Below, in pieces: positions 1 to 12,060 of a DNA stretch of 64,000 nucleotides. A program made the position numbers and the translations under genes. Position 1 is the stretch's first letter. Every line of letters begins with the position of its first letter. The notes under the pieces were generated by a model. It was not told where the DNA came from. It saw nothing but the letters and a program-made list of their open reading frames with translations, and did no database searches. Source of the stretch: Misgurnus anguillicaudatus (Eukaryota > Chordata > Actinopteri > Cypriniformes > Cobitidae). Location of the stretch: contig NC_073356.2 of NCBI RefSeq assembly GCF_027580225.2, positions 6,482,501 to 6,546,500 of the forward strand, given 5' to 3'.

Positions 1-3000
1 AGCAATTTTATCTAATCTACTGCCTATAATACGTCATTCTGAGATGATACAGTGCCAAAACCAGTTACTGTTAAGTTAGCACTTCTGAACATCCGTTCAC
101 TAAAGAACAAATCCTTTTTAGTTAATGATCTTATCACCACTAACAACCTGGACTTTATGTTTCTAAATGAAACCTGGTTAGATGACAGCTGCAGTGCTAC
201 AGTCCTCAATGAATCAGCCCCACTCAACTTTACTTTTATAAGTGTCTGTAGAGCTGTTAGAAGGGGTGGAGGAATAGCTGCTTTATTCAAAGATGCCTTT
301 CAATGCAAGCAAGTGTTACTTGGCGATTACCAGTCTTTTGAATATTTGTGTATTGCTTTAAAAGGTACACCACGCATTCTGTTTACAATTATTTATAGAC
401 CTCCCAAATACACCTCAGCATTTGTTGATGAATTCACAGAACTTTTATCAACAATTTCCTCTGAATTTGATTATTTTGTTATTGCTGGAGATTTTAATAT
501 TCATATAGACAATGCAGAAAACAATACTGCAATTGAACTGTTAAATGTTTTAAACACTTTTGATCTGACCCAGCACGTGCAAGGTCCTACACACAATCGG
601 GGACACACTCTTGATCTGCTCATTATCAAGGGTCTAAACATTTCATGTACTGTAATCAAGGATGAAGCGCTATCTGACCATTTCTGTGTTTACTTTGATT
701 TATTGATCTGTCCTGCCACTGATGCTAGATCTGTCTATGTTAAAAAAAGGTTCATAAATGAGAACACCAGTGAGGTATTTATGAATGCTATATCAATGTT
801 GCCAAACATATCGGCAGATTCTGTTGATGTTCTCCTTGAAAACTTTAACATAAAAGTTAAAGATGCCATTGATGGTATAGCTCCAGTAAAGGTCAGGGTG
901 ATCACTGGCAGACGTAAAGCACCCTGGAGAAACACAACAGCAGTACAGCACATGAAAAGAACATGCAGAAAAGCTGAACGTATGTGGCGGAAAACAAAAC
1001 TTGAAGTACATTATAGCATCTATAAGGACAGTCTTCGTGCTTTCAATGTAGAACTAGGCACAGCTAGACAGACCTTCTTATCAAACATTATAAATAACAA
1101 CATAAACAACACTCGCACTCTTTTTGTTACTGTAGAGAGACTAACAAACCCCCCAAATCAAGTTCCTAGTGAAATGCTCTCTGACAACAAATGCAATGAG
1201 TTTGCAACCTTTTTCTCTGAGAAGATCAGTAATATCAGAATGACGATCAATACGGCCTCATATTGTACCGTGGTCAGTCAGATATCATTGCAACAACCTC
1301 AGAAATTAGTCAATCTCTCAGAATTTTACAAAATTGATATAAAAACCTTGGAAGAAACAGTACAACATCTTAAAGCATCAACTTGCAGCCTTTACACGCT
1401 CCCCACATCTTTTATCAAAAAGGTACTTAACTGCTTAAAAACTGACCTCTTAAAAATAGTAACTATCTCTCTGATCACAGGCACTTTTCCAGAGTCATTA
1501 AAAACAGCAGTTGTTAAGCCTCTCCTAAAAAAGAGTAACCTAGACAAAACCATACTTAGCAACTACAGACCAATCTCAAATCTTCCGTTTATAGGCAAGA
1601 TCATTGAAAAGGTTGTTTTCAATCAGCTGAACAAATTCTTAAACTCAAATGGCTATCTGGACAATTTTCAATCTGGTTTCCGTCAGCATTACAGCACAGA
1701 GACAGTGCTCATAAAGATAATAAATGATATTCGCTTAAACTCTGATTCAGGTAAAATATCTATAGTGCTGGTGCTACTAGATCTTAGTGCTGCCTTTGAC
1801 ACAGTAGATCACACCATACTCTTACATAGACTGGAAAACTGGGTAGGGCTGTCTGGGATGGTCCTCAAATGGTTTAAATCATACCTACAAGGAAGAGGTT
1901 ACTATGTGAACATAGGTAACCATAAATCTGAGTGGAAATCCATGACATGTGGAGTCCCACAGGGTTCAATTCTTGCACCGCTTCTGTTTAATTTGTATAT
2001 GCTCCCACTTGGTCAAATAATGAAAAAGAACCAAATTGCTTACCACAGCTATGCAGATGACACCCAGATATATTTAGCCCTGTCACCAAATGACTACAGC
2101 CCTACTGACTCTCTATGTAAATGCATTGATGAAATTAACTGTTGGATGCGTCAAAACTTCCTCCAGTTAAACAAAGACAAAACTGAAGTCATTGTATTTG
2201 GAAATAAAGATGAAACTCTCAAGGTTAACACATACCTTGACTCTAGGGGTCTAAAGACACAAAATAAAGTCAGAAATCTTGGTGTAATTTTAGAGTCTGA
2301 CCTTAATTTCAGTAGTCACGTGAAAGCGATAAGCAAATCAGCTTACTACCATCTCAGAAATATTGCCAGAATTACCTGTTTTGTCTCAAGACAGGACTTA
2401 GAGAAACTTGTTCATGCTTTCATCACCAGCAGGGTGGATTACTGCAATGGACTTCTTACTGGGATCCCCAAAAATACCATTAGACAGCTGCAGCTAATAC
2501 AAAACACTGCTGCCAGAATTCTGACCAGAACCAAAAAATCTGAGCACATTACTGCAATCCTCAGGTCCTTACACTGGCTTCCTGTTACATTTAAAATAGA
2601 TTTTAAAGTATTGTTACTCATTTATAAATCACTTCATGGCTTAGGACCCAAATACATGACAGATATGCTAACTGAATATAAACCTAAAAGATTACTCAGA
2701 TCATTAGGATCCGGTCAGTTAGAAATACCAAGGGTTAACTCAAAACAAGGTGCGTCAACTGAATGAGCACTGTGCTGCTTCACACTGACTGCACCTTTAA
2801 CTCAAGTCACTTTTACATCTGTTTTATTCTTTTTAACATTTTAAACTGTTTTTATTAAAATCACATTTATTTTCTTTAATTGTTATTTTAAATTCTCATG
2901 TATCTTTGTTTTTATTGTGATTTTATTGTCTATCTATTATTTTTACATTTTCTTTTTTTCTCTTTTATATATTGTTTTCTCATTTTTATGTAAAGCACTT

Positions 3001-3060
3001 TGAATGACCTCTGTGTTTGAAATGTGCTATACAAATAAACCTGCTTTGCCTTGCCTTGCC
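1..3060 (+). mobile_element. L2-clade non-LTR retrotransposon (LINE)
   Basis: One long frame encodes an AP-type endonuclease followed by a reverse transcriptase. The A/T-rich 3' UTR ends in the L2-type tail around 3000-3060 (a GTGCTATACAAATAAA-like motif), followed by TTGCC-type short repeats. The window begins just upstream of the frame, so the 5' UTR and any ORF1 are not visible. No target duplication can be defined because the 5' end lies outside the window. Confidence 0.88.
52..2766 (+). CDS. L2 LINE ORF2: AP endonuclease plus reverse transcriptase, C-terminally shortened
   Basis: This 904-residue frame would nick target DNA and reverse transcribe the element RNA. The endonuclease occupies about residues 5-215 and keeps its acidic and histidine residues: E40 in NETW, D147 and N149 in AGDFNIH, D209/H210 in SDH. 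The reverse transcriptase spans about 470-730, with D577 in the LDLSAAFD block, GVPQGS near 633 and the YADD box at Y667-D670. No stop or frameshift interrupts either domain. The frame is shown from a GTG at 52; in-frame stops at 13-15 and 40-42 lie upstream, so the true start may be in lost or mutated sequence. The C-terminus stops soon after the PRVNSKQG block, where L2 proteins usually continue for several dozen residues. An internal deletion or early stop is likely. Family assignment is secure; activity is not. Confidence 0.88.
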   Translation: MPKPVTVKLALLNIRSLKNKSFLVNDLITTNNLDFMFLNETWLDDSCSATVLNESAPLNFTFISVCRAVRRGGGIAALFKDAFQCKQVLLGDYQSFEYLCIALKGTPRILFTIIYRPPKYTSAFVDEFTELLSTISSEFDYFVIAGDFNIHIDNAENNTAIELLNVLNTFDLTQHVQGPTHNRGHTLDLLIIKGLNISCTVIKDEALSDHFCVYFDLLICPATDARSVYVKKRFINENTSEVFMNAISMLPNISADSVDVLLENFNIKVKDAIDGIAPVKVRVITGRRKAPWRNTTAVQHMKRTCRKAERMWRKTKLEVHYSIYKDSLRAFNVELGTARQTFLSNIINNNINNTRTLFVTVERLTNPPNQVPSEMLSDNKCNEFATFFSEKISNIRMTINTASYCTVVSQISLQQPQKLVNLSEFYKIDIKTLEETVQHLKASTCSLYTLPTSFIKKVLNCLKTDLLKIVTISLITGTFPESLKTAVVKPLLKKSNLDKTILSNYRPISNLPFIGKIIEKVVFNQLNKFLNSNGYLDNFQSGFRQHYSTETVLIKIINDIRLNSDSGKISIVLVLLDLSAAFDTVDHTILLHRLENWVGLSGMVLKWFKSYLQGRGYYVNIGNHKSEWKSMTCGVPQGSILAPLLFNLYMLPLGQIMKKNQIAYHSYADDTQIYLALSPNDYSPTDSLCKCIDEINCWMRQNFLQLNKDKTEVIVFGNKDETLKVNTYLDSRGLKTQNKVRNLGVILESDLNFSSHVKAISKSAYYHLRNIARITCFVSRQDLEKLVHAFITSRVDYCNGLLTGIPKNTIRQLQLIQNTAARILTRTKKSEHITAILRSLHWLPVTFKIDFKVLLLIYKSLHGLGPKYMTDMLTEYKPKRLLRSLGSGQLEIPRVNSKQGASTE

Positions 3061-3124
3061 TATCCTAGGAGAGTGTTGCATGTAAAAAGAATAAATGACA
3101 AAAGATTCGGGACACCCGCTTCTA

Positions 3125-3280
3125 GTGAATGGGTTTAACTACTTTAGTCCCATCAATGATTTGTACACAGTGGCACAGTCATTTCAGCACAGAAAAGTCC
3201 TTTCCAAAACTGTTGCAACATAGATGGAAACAAAATTCTTTCAAAAGGTCTGTATGGTATAGCATTAATATTTGAAGAGT
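3125..3280 (+). mobile_element. Tc1/mariner remnant
   Basis: A roughly 150-bp piece (CAGTCATTTCAGCACAG... to GTATAGCATTAATATTTG) closely matches the Tc1-like remnant carried in every tRNA repeat unit, for example 24210-24338. It resembles the 3' non-coding part of fish Tc1 elements. It is too short to encode anything. Confidence 0.6.
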
Positions 3281-4499
3281 TTGGTTTCAAAACGCAATAA
3301 ATCCATTTTGACAACTTTCTATACCAAGAAAGTGTCCAAGATGAAAACCACTATTTTCTGTTACAAACTTTCACATAGCATCTTTAGGTTATAAAAACAT
3401 AAAAAATTCAAATCCATAACTTGATTTTCAAAGATTTATTATAAAAACGAATTATTTTTTCCACAAAATGCAATAAATCCATGACAGTTTTTTTATTTCA
3501 AAATGCTATAAATCTATTAAATCAGTGTATAAATGTGCATTCATCTTTACCATTTTATATTTATTTAGTTGACTAGTGGTATACAATGATTAAAAAATAA
3601 ACATTAATGGCATTAACCAAAACACTTACTTTGTTATATTAAGAACGCATTGCTGCGGTTATAGTTGACGTCGTCTCTTTACATTTTCACAGCGATCAGC
3701 TGTAAAATGTTTTGGTCCCGCTCGATTTTTGTTGACTTTGAGTAAAATAATGTTAAGTTTTCATAAGATCCTCTGGGGTCAATGTTTTAGCATGAGAAGC
3801 TTGATGCTGTCTGGAGAACAAGCAACCGAGTGCCTCTCGCGGAAATGATTAGATGTTGATGGCTTACGTTTCTTTCCCGTCACAGAAAACCATCACAGGT
3901 TTAGCAATGCAATTAAAGTATTATTTTTTTTTGTTTGTTGATCGCGAAGTAGATGAGGAAAACTAGGACTCCGTGTACTCAGCGCGCCGCCATTGTTTGT
4001 TTACATTGCGTGACTGGTGGGCTGTAATACCAGGAATGGATTTATTGCGTTCTGTAAAAAAGGAGGAGTGGCGTTTGTCGCATTTTGGGAAAAAAGGGAG
4101 AAAAGATGACAGAATATCACGGCGGGTATTGGATTTTGCGAAAAATTCCTTCTTCCTCTGTAAGCTGGCAATAGCTGGAATCAAACAAAACTGTCTGCAG
4201 GTTTCGTTACCACTCAGGGCCAGAGTTATACACTTTTAAATACAGACTTTAGAAAAAAAAACATCAAAAAGCGCCTAATTATTTTTGTGTTTATTGGAGG
4301 ACTGACAACACATACAACCATGTTGAGCACTTTCAACAGTGTTTTATGTCATTTCAAAGGGTTTCCTGTAAAATGATACCAAACTTTTGTATGTGCACCT
4401 CTGCTTGTGGGTATAAGAAGCTTTTGAAATTGGGTAGGCCAAATCCAGGCGAAAATCCCCAAAATAGCCTCAGAGTGTAAGAGGTTAAAAGAGCATAAA
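3281..4499. repeat. A/T-rich non-coding stretch with a 16-bp perfect inverted repeat
   Basis: ACGCAATAAATCCATT at 3292-3307 recurs as its exact reverse complement at 4035-4050, and looser copies of AATAAATCCAT lie between them (about 3470 and 3500). This could be the terminal or subterminal part of a small DNA transposon. A short open frame at 3973-4239 has no recognisable features. Nothing else is identified here. Confidence 0.4.
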
Positions 4500-4860
4500 A
4501 ATGAATAAAAACCATACTACACTTTTACCACAAAAAATATGGTTAATTTAACTATGCCTCTATTATCTATGATCATTATATTGGTTTATATTAATACTTT
4601 TGTGTATATTATTATTTAAAAGAATATTACATGTTTATGTTTATATAAAAATGTATAAAAAGCATGGTTACTACACTTTTACCACAAAAAACATGGTTCA
4701 TTTAACTGTGCCTCTATTAGTTATCTACTATGACATATCATTATATTGATTGATATTCATTATTTTGTGTATATTATTTTTTATAAAATATTACGTGTTT
4801 ATAAGGTAATGTAAGTAAGCTAAATTTGTATGTTTTTTATGTTTATATAAAAATGTTTCT
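4500..4860. repeat. Left-end tandem repeat, about 153-bp period (copy A)
   Basis: Two diverged copies of a unit containing TTTTACCACAAAAAA, ATGGTT, ATTTAACT and TTATCT start near 4523 and 4676. Copy B has three copies of the same unit. They lie beyond the 3' end of the transposase gene and may be subterminal repeats. Confidence 0.65.
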
Positions 4861-4979
4861 TTAAAGACGTGTTTTTGTGTGGCATATGATTTGATTGATT
4901 TGATTTATCAGATTTATTTATCAGATCCACAGACACTTCAGATTTTTATTAAAATAAATACACACAAATATTGAAATGA

Positions 4980-4980
<1 letters not shown>

Positions 4981-5013
<33 letters not shown>
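4981..5013. repeat. CA dinucleotide microsatellite
   Basis: A run of CA repeats lies just downstream of the copy A pseudogene. Copy B has only a short interrupted CA run at the same place (about 49884-49900). Confidence 0.9.
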
Positions 5014-5018
<5 letters not shown>

Positions 5019-6343
5019 TATGTACAATATATACAGGAAAGATGTTATTTATTGAGGTGGTGGAGTTTGAGATCTTTCTTGCTGGCGCTGCTCTGCCAAC
5101 CATTCCTCTAAAGATTTGCCATTTGAGGCACGCAAGCAAAATGTGGCATTACCATATCGGCTATGGCCAAACTCTTTCGTTTTGGGCTGCCCACATTTGC
5201 TGCACGTGTTAAAAGTAACCCCTCGCACATACTTCCTCTTCTGGACACCACTTTCCTTCATTCTCCACACCCCGCCGGTGCCTGTTCCTTTGGGTGTAAC
5301 GGGACACAGGAGCAGCAGACGCCGGAGCAGGTGGAGCTGGGACTGCACTGGATGTCGAAGCACCGGAAGGTGGAATCACCACTGACACAGTCATGTCTGG
5401 ATTAAAGACTACCGTGCCAAACGACAACCCCGGTGCTAAAATGTGCTGATTAACTCCTGATGCTGTGGGGGCAGGTGCAATGGGTGCTAAAATGAGCTGC
5501 ACAACTCCTGATGCTGTGGAGACAGGTGCGATGGGAAACTCCCTGGTGGCAGCAGCTGGCTTTCGACCTGGTCGCAGAAGAGGAGCCTGTCCTTCACGAT
5601 TTGGTGGAAGGAAAAAATGATGTTTTGGGCCTGATGTCGATGGTCCTTCATTCAATTTTTCCCTCGTTGGAGGCAGGTGCGTATCAGCCACAGCAATTGG
5701 GTTAGATGGAGTCAGACCCTGACCGAGGACGCCCATTTCCTGTCTATTCTTCCACTTACGAAACCTGATTTTTTTTTTTATTATATATATGTATGTAAGT
5801 ATTCAGTTAATTTGAAGCGAATAATGTGCCTTGCTTACCACTGAGTGAGTGTCCTATGGTTTATCTCAAAAGCTATATCGTTGTTTCATCCATCAGCGTG
5901 GGATTGTTAAGAACCAACTCTCGGATGTGGTGGTAATCTGAAAGAACTTTAGACCACCTGGGGGTGCAAACTCCATCTTTCTTGGTTGGCGACTTGTGTA
6001 AAGCACACAGCTTCATACAAATGGTATCAACCAAGCGGTTGGCGTCGGGCCACTGCGCTGGACCCCCAGGATGTCCAATCAGACACCGTTTCACACTCTC
6101 CACACCGGGTGTGACTCCAGACCGCTTCAGTGCCTTATAGCGCCCATGTGTCAGCTGAGGCTGATGTCGAGGCTGATAGTTGATCCGCTGTTTGTGGAAA
6201 TCTAGGAGAGCTGTCCACAGCTGGATAGCCTCTGTCACCTGCTGGTCAGTAAGGTAAGGAGCCTCACGAAGACCCACCAGGAAACCAGCCAAATCCTGGA
6301 CCTTGTCCCACCCAGCGATGCCATCGGGTCCAATGACTGCTCC

Positions 6344-7005
6344 CTAGTAAATGCAGATTTTTGTTAATTTATGTGGAGTAAAACGAGATTAAAATTAGTT
6401 TTTTTTCAATTGCTAACAAGCATTGTTTTAGTTCAATACTAAGGGGGCATTTAAAAACTGTACACAGTCAAAACCTGTCACAGCAGGAACAAGCAACTAA
6501 CCCAACAGGGTTGGACTTCTTATTAATGTCACTGTGCTGTAATGAGGTTAATGTGATCCATCAGTTCAATGCATTCAATATCCACATTCTTCTGTCATTT
6601 ATGCTTTACCACTTGCAAAACACAATGTATTATGTATACTATGTACATTTCTCAAATGCTAAAACACTGCTTTTGAAATTGTTATAAACATTTTCAAAAG
6701 AATGATGGCAAATTGCATGCATTTCTCCAGTAATTGTTTTAAAAATATAGAAAATTGTAGCAGAAAATAAAATAGTAATCATTCTAAGCTAATTGCAGTT
6801 TTACTTGAAAGCCAACCCAGGTGTTCTGCTCTAGTCTCATTACCATGATTTATAGGATTAAAAGGGGATATCCTGGAACTTATTTAGCAATTTTGCAATA
6901 TGGATAAAAAAGACAGGTTGGTAAGGAAAGTAGATTGGTTCAGAGAGGGAGAGTATGCGGAGGAATGCTTGTTAGCAATTGAAAAAAGACGTTAAAGTGT
7001 CTTAC
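6344..7005 (-). other. Intron of the copy A pseudogene
   Basis: Non-coding A/T-rich sequence that aligns with the intron at 51265-51939 of copy B. No separate feature is recognised in it. Confidence 0.7.
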
Positions 7006-9734
7006 CTGAGCCTCGTCGGAAATACTGCTTCCAGTGTCAGATGGCTGTGACAGCACTGAAGGGGCAGGGGCAAGATGCTGTCGTTCTCCACCAGGAGATG
7101 ATGATGTGGACGGCTCAGCCAGTGACACATCAGCCATCGATGCTGGGGACTGATGCAGAGGCAAAGATGAGGGGCTGTTTTCAAGATCACGGCAAGGGTC
7201 ATCATCATACAGCACTGGAACTGTGATGTCCTCCATGATCTCTTCCTCAAACCCCTCATCTTGCAGGTCCTGATCATCAACTTCCTCCACCAGCCTGTCT
7301 TCCTCCTCTGGGTTCTGGAGCACTGGAGTAAGTGTTTTGCCAGTCTGGCTGTAAAGGTACTCCATTCCCAGCAATTCACCTACAAGGATAAAAAAGTGTT
7401 GTTAATCATTTGTCTAGTCTAGTACATTAAAAGCTAAATAGATAACTTAGTAGAATATTACAAAAGAACAAATTATTGAATTTCTTGCCTGTATATGCTC
7501 CAGGAGGGCGATAGCGCTCATCCCAGGGCTTTCCGAAGACAGTTCGGGAAAGCTTGTCCACAGCCTCTTTCATGGCACTGCCATATGTCCGGATGGAGGA
7601 TGCTCCTTTTATGGCATCTTCCATCCTGTCATCATTCCAGCGCATCAAGCCCTCAAGAAGATAGGCCTGAAAATGTGCATCACTGGCACTGGTTCCTAAA
7701 AGTCAGATAAACAAAAATGGTTTTATGTGTCACACATGTACAAGATATGTGCTGCACATGAGGTGCTATGTAATTACATAAACAATTATTGGTATTATAA
7801 CCAGAGTTACTAGTGACTGGCAAGACAGCTTTGTCAATGCTTATGACATCAGAAAAGAACTGTAATATTACTGTAGAGTGTGACATTTATTAATGTGACA
7901 TTACTTTAAATAAATATTTTTAATTCATATGTATGTAATACCTGGAATAAAACGGTTTAGGTGGAGGTGGAATGATTTCAAACAGGTAGAGCCACGGGCA
8001 CATCTGTAGCAGCACACCTCCACACCGCCTTTCTTCAGTGTCCCTGTCTTCGTGTAGAGGGGAAAGTTCTCTGGGTCTTGGATACACTGTACGTGCTTTC
8101 GCTGTTCTTTCAATATCTGCTGGATCCGTTCATGGTCCAGCAGAGGAACTCCCAGAGTGTCTTTACCACTCGCACTGTCAAACAGATCAACCAGAGATCC
8201 AATCAATCTGGTGGTCTCCTCCACACCCCTGGTCCTCCTCCGGCAGTGCATTGCCAACTCTCTCCAGGTAATGCCGGCACTCAGCGCCTTTCCTGAGATG
8301 TGGCCAGCCTTCTTTGCTGCCAGCTCACCCTCCTTTGCACGGTGAAGAGCAGCCACATCATCTGGATCCCACTCAAAGATGCACATGGACAGACATGCCA
8401 TGAAGGTCCCGTAGAGCGGATGAGCCTCTGTTGTGACACCTGCAGCAAATCACCGCATGAAATGCCAGATGTCAAGGCGCACTTCAAGCTCATCCCACTC
8501 CAAAAACATGACCTTCACCTGAGACTTGCCATGAAGACTGCAGCAATCTCTGTCCACGTACATCACTTTCGGGGCTGCCTCTCCTGCCACCTGGTAGCAT
8601 TTCATTAGGCCAGCTGCCATATGGTGCAGTCCATGTCCCTCTGCGGCTGTCAGCACAGAGACAAGGACTTGGCCGTGTTCGTTTCCCACATTTGTGCACC
8701 AGGCAGCTGTTCCTGCAGCAGCACCGGCAAGTTTCTTTGTGACCTATTGCAAAAAATAAAATAATTAAAAACTGTGTTTATTATGTACACACACATATCC
8801 ATATGGCAAATTTCTGGATAGAGGGATGTGTTACCTTCTTTGTGGAGTCCATCTTCAGAACACAGCCCAAGACAGATGTAATTTTGGCTTTGACCTCATG
8901 CAGTCACCCCAGAACATCCCTGGTGTACACGGCTAACAGCCACTTAGGTTTAGGTAGGGCAGGTAAAGAGGTAGGCTCGGCAAACACAGGTGGCTGCACA
9001 AGGGAGGACCTTGTAAATGGTTCACAGGCAGTGAGGTACTGAAGGACACGTTGTGTCCATGCCTCACTGTGTTGTTCCATGAGCTTCTTGTACAGCTGAG
9101 TCACGCTGTTGCCCTGTGTCCTCTCCCTCATCATCCTCAGCACCCGGTTGTCACATGAATATCTAAAAAACAACAGTATAGTCATGCAAATGCTTTGGTT
9201 GGTTAAAAAAAATCACAAATTAAAGTGCCTTATAATGAATGATTGTCATTATGAATTACCTGTATGTCAGCAAAGCTGGAAATTGACTGCGGTGGCCCAT
9301 ATCCAGTTGCCCTAAAATGTCCTCGGACCAGGCGGGATATTTCTTTTTACACTCCAGATACTCAGTGGCAAGATCATACCAACTGTCGATGTCCAAGACT
9401 TTGCGCACGGTACGGTAAAGTCCTGCGGCTGTAAGTTTGTGCTTACCACAGTCTGGTCGAACACAGACAAGAGGAAATAGCCACATCTTGAGCGGCATCC
9501 ATAAGAAAAGGGGCAGACAAAAGAAGAGGTCAGGTGAGGCGGGCGGCTGAGTGTGATTAAAGGGACCTGAGGAGGATACCACCAAAGCTTCAGTTGGGAC
9601 ACTAGTTCTGGCTTGCCAGATCACGGGTTGGCCTTAAATAGTGTGTTCCGTATCCACTCATGCTGGAAAGGTGGAAGATGATCTTTCCAGTGAACTGGAA
9701 GCTCAGCTGGTGGCGGATGATGTGGAAGACCTGG

Positions 9735-11698
9735 GGCCTCATTTATAAAGCGTTTTTATGCACAGATTTGATCTAAGACCGTGCGTACGCTCAAATCCAC
9801 TCAAACGCTCAGATTTATAAAACTTGTCTCTGACGTGGAAAAGTACTTACCTCCACGTCAGGTTCCGACTTGACGTACGCACGTTTCCTTGTGGGAATAT
9901 TGCAGTATTGCAGGTAGGCATATTCGAAACTTTTTGTTTTTTACCTTTTGTGGTCAACATGCAGAAACATTTTTTCATTTATTTTGGAGTTGTCCTTATT
10001 CAAAAAAAGAAAAAAAATGGTTAGATTTGTGCTCTTTTGTTAGAATTCATATATTTTTCTTAAGACTTTGGAAAATATTTAATTAGTTTTTTTCTCTTAT
10101 GATATCTTATTACATAAGAAATATTATTTGATTAATGTGTTACTTTTGTTTGCAACGCTTATTATAAATAAATGTAAATATGGTGATTATAAACCATTAT
10201 TCCGTATTTTCTATTAGAAGTTAAGCAATAGGCTACCTAAAATCTATTAATAATCTGATAAACAAGAAAGCTGCTAAATGTATTAATGTATGTCAGCATT
10301 TCCATGTTTTTATTTAATTATTTTTCTCTTTCATCCCCTGGCTAATGTAAAAAAGTGTTGAATATGTTTGATAAAAAATAAATAAATATTCGAAACTTTT
10401 ACAGCGTCAACATCATCTGTATTAGAGCTTAGATCGGGCACAAAAAAACATAACCGAAGCCCCTGCACGTTGTGTCCGAGCCCAGTCCGACCGACACATT
10501 ACAGACAACGTTTTAATAGTGCGTCATGACGTTCTCAACTACAATTCAGAGTTGTTTGAATTACAGAAATCTGTTTAGAATTATTTTAATGAGCTAATGC
10601 AACAAGGACGAAGCATGTAAACTGCGCTGTTTGTTTATTCAGAATAGAAACGTAAAAACATGCAACAATGATGCACACAGAAAATGTACAAACTGTGGAG
10701 AAGGCCTTCTAGGCTACTCCAAAATAATTTAACCAGGTTTTAGAATATATTTTAAAACAAAATATGTTGGCCTATTTTGATATTTTAAAATGTAGGCCTA
10801 TTCTAATGCAAAAAGATGGCGCCCAAGCTATAGGTTCAGAAAACGATTTTCTAGTTCGTCATCTTTTCAAAAAATATTTAAAAATATAGCAAAATTGTTT
10901 CGCAGTGTTTAAGGCACATGTAAATGTTACAGAACATGTGCTTTATTGAATGAAAGTAAAACCGATCGAATTTAATGATTAAAAAGACGTGAAAGGAACC
11001 AAATTGTGAAGCCTCGATGTATCCAAGGGACATGCGACATTTAAGAGTGATGGGTATTTCAAAAATTAATACAAATTATTCCCATGCATCGATTTTAATG
11101 TTAAACATCTGTAAATCCTAACTAATCCATATGGAATATATTCCGAAAGTTTAAGATACGATCTTTGAATTTTAAAGTCGAAAATATCTTATTTTAACAC
11201 CGCCGCGCAGGAGGCATGGCAAACTGAAACAAAACTTTAAAGAATCAAATATAATATATGTTTAGCCTACGTGTAAAACTACATTTAAATGAAACCCGTG
11301 AATTGAAAGATCCACTAATAATCGCCTTAACTTGAGTGATGTCAATAAAGTTTCCATGTTAGAATTTAGAAATATTAAAAACTTAAGCAAACGACAACAA
11401 ATATGTTTTCTTACCACTCGCCATTGTAGCAGTCAGAGAATTAGGCCTTTGAAAATTTAATATTTATATGCTAATGAATTAAATTAGGGGCGTTTACAAG
11501 GCGGAGTTATAAAAGCATTCAGCTGCGCACAATTTTAAGATCATTTGTGATTTATAAACCGCACATCTGGAAAAGAGGCGTACGCACGTTTTTTTGTGCG
11601 TAAGCTCCTTTTCTCTGAATCACACTTACGATCATTTCAGAAATGGTCTTAAATGAAATGTAGGACAGTTCCTACGTCACACTTTTATAAATGAGGCC
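9735..11698. mobile_element. Non-autonomous TIR transposon (GGCCTCATTTATAAA ends)
   Basis: The ends read GGCCTCATTTATAAA and TTTATAAATGAGGCC, flanked by CCTGG at 9730-9734 and 11699-11703. Copy B has a single CCTGG at the equivalent site, giving a direct empty-site comparison. Imperfect inverted homology continues inward and includes GTGCGTACG-type motifs near both ends. About 1.96 kb, A/T-rich, with no recognisable transposase. Because the ends and flank are both G/C-rich, other divisions between terminus and duplication are possible. Superfamily not assigned. Confidence 0.8.
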
Positions 11699-12060
11699 CC
11701 TGGTGCTTTTGCTATTTCCGCTGATGGAGACGGACCAGAACAGGACTCTGTGTTGTTTGTGTTGGGGTTGGGATTTGCCTTTACCAGGTACCTGATGAGG
11801 GCTTGGGACTGCTTGCTCTGGTCCTCATAAACATCCTTCATGGACCGTCCCTGGAAGTCACCAAACTCCACCATCAAACAGCCTTGGTCTCCAGTTGCAT
11901 GGGCTTCTGCTTGCATTTCCTGCTTTCTCTTATACTTCTCCGCTTCTTCTGCCATCTCTCTAATAAGAGAAGTATTCTCCAGGTACAGCTGTTTGTTTTC
12001 TGACAGCGGGGTTGGATGGGCTTTCTCACTGGAACTGCTAAGCACCAAATACACTGCATA

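Noticed and set aside
3973..4239. An 88-residue plus-strand frame
   Set aside because: It lies in A/T-rich repeat debris and covers the inverted repeat, with no recognisable motif.
5209..5736. A stand-alone 175-residue gene in copy A
   Set aside because: It is the frameshifted last exon of the pseudogene, as the intact copy at 49931-50681 shows.
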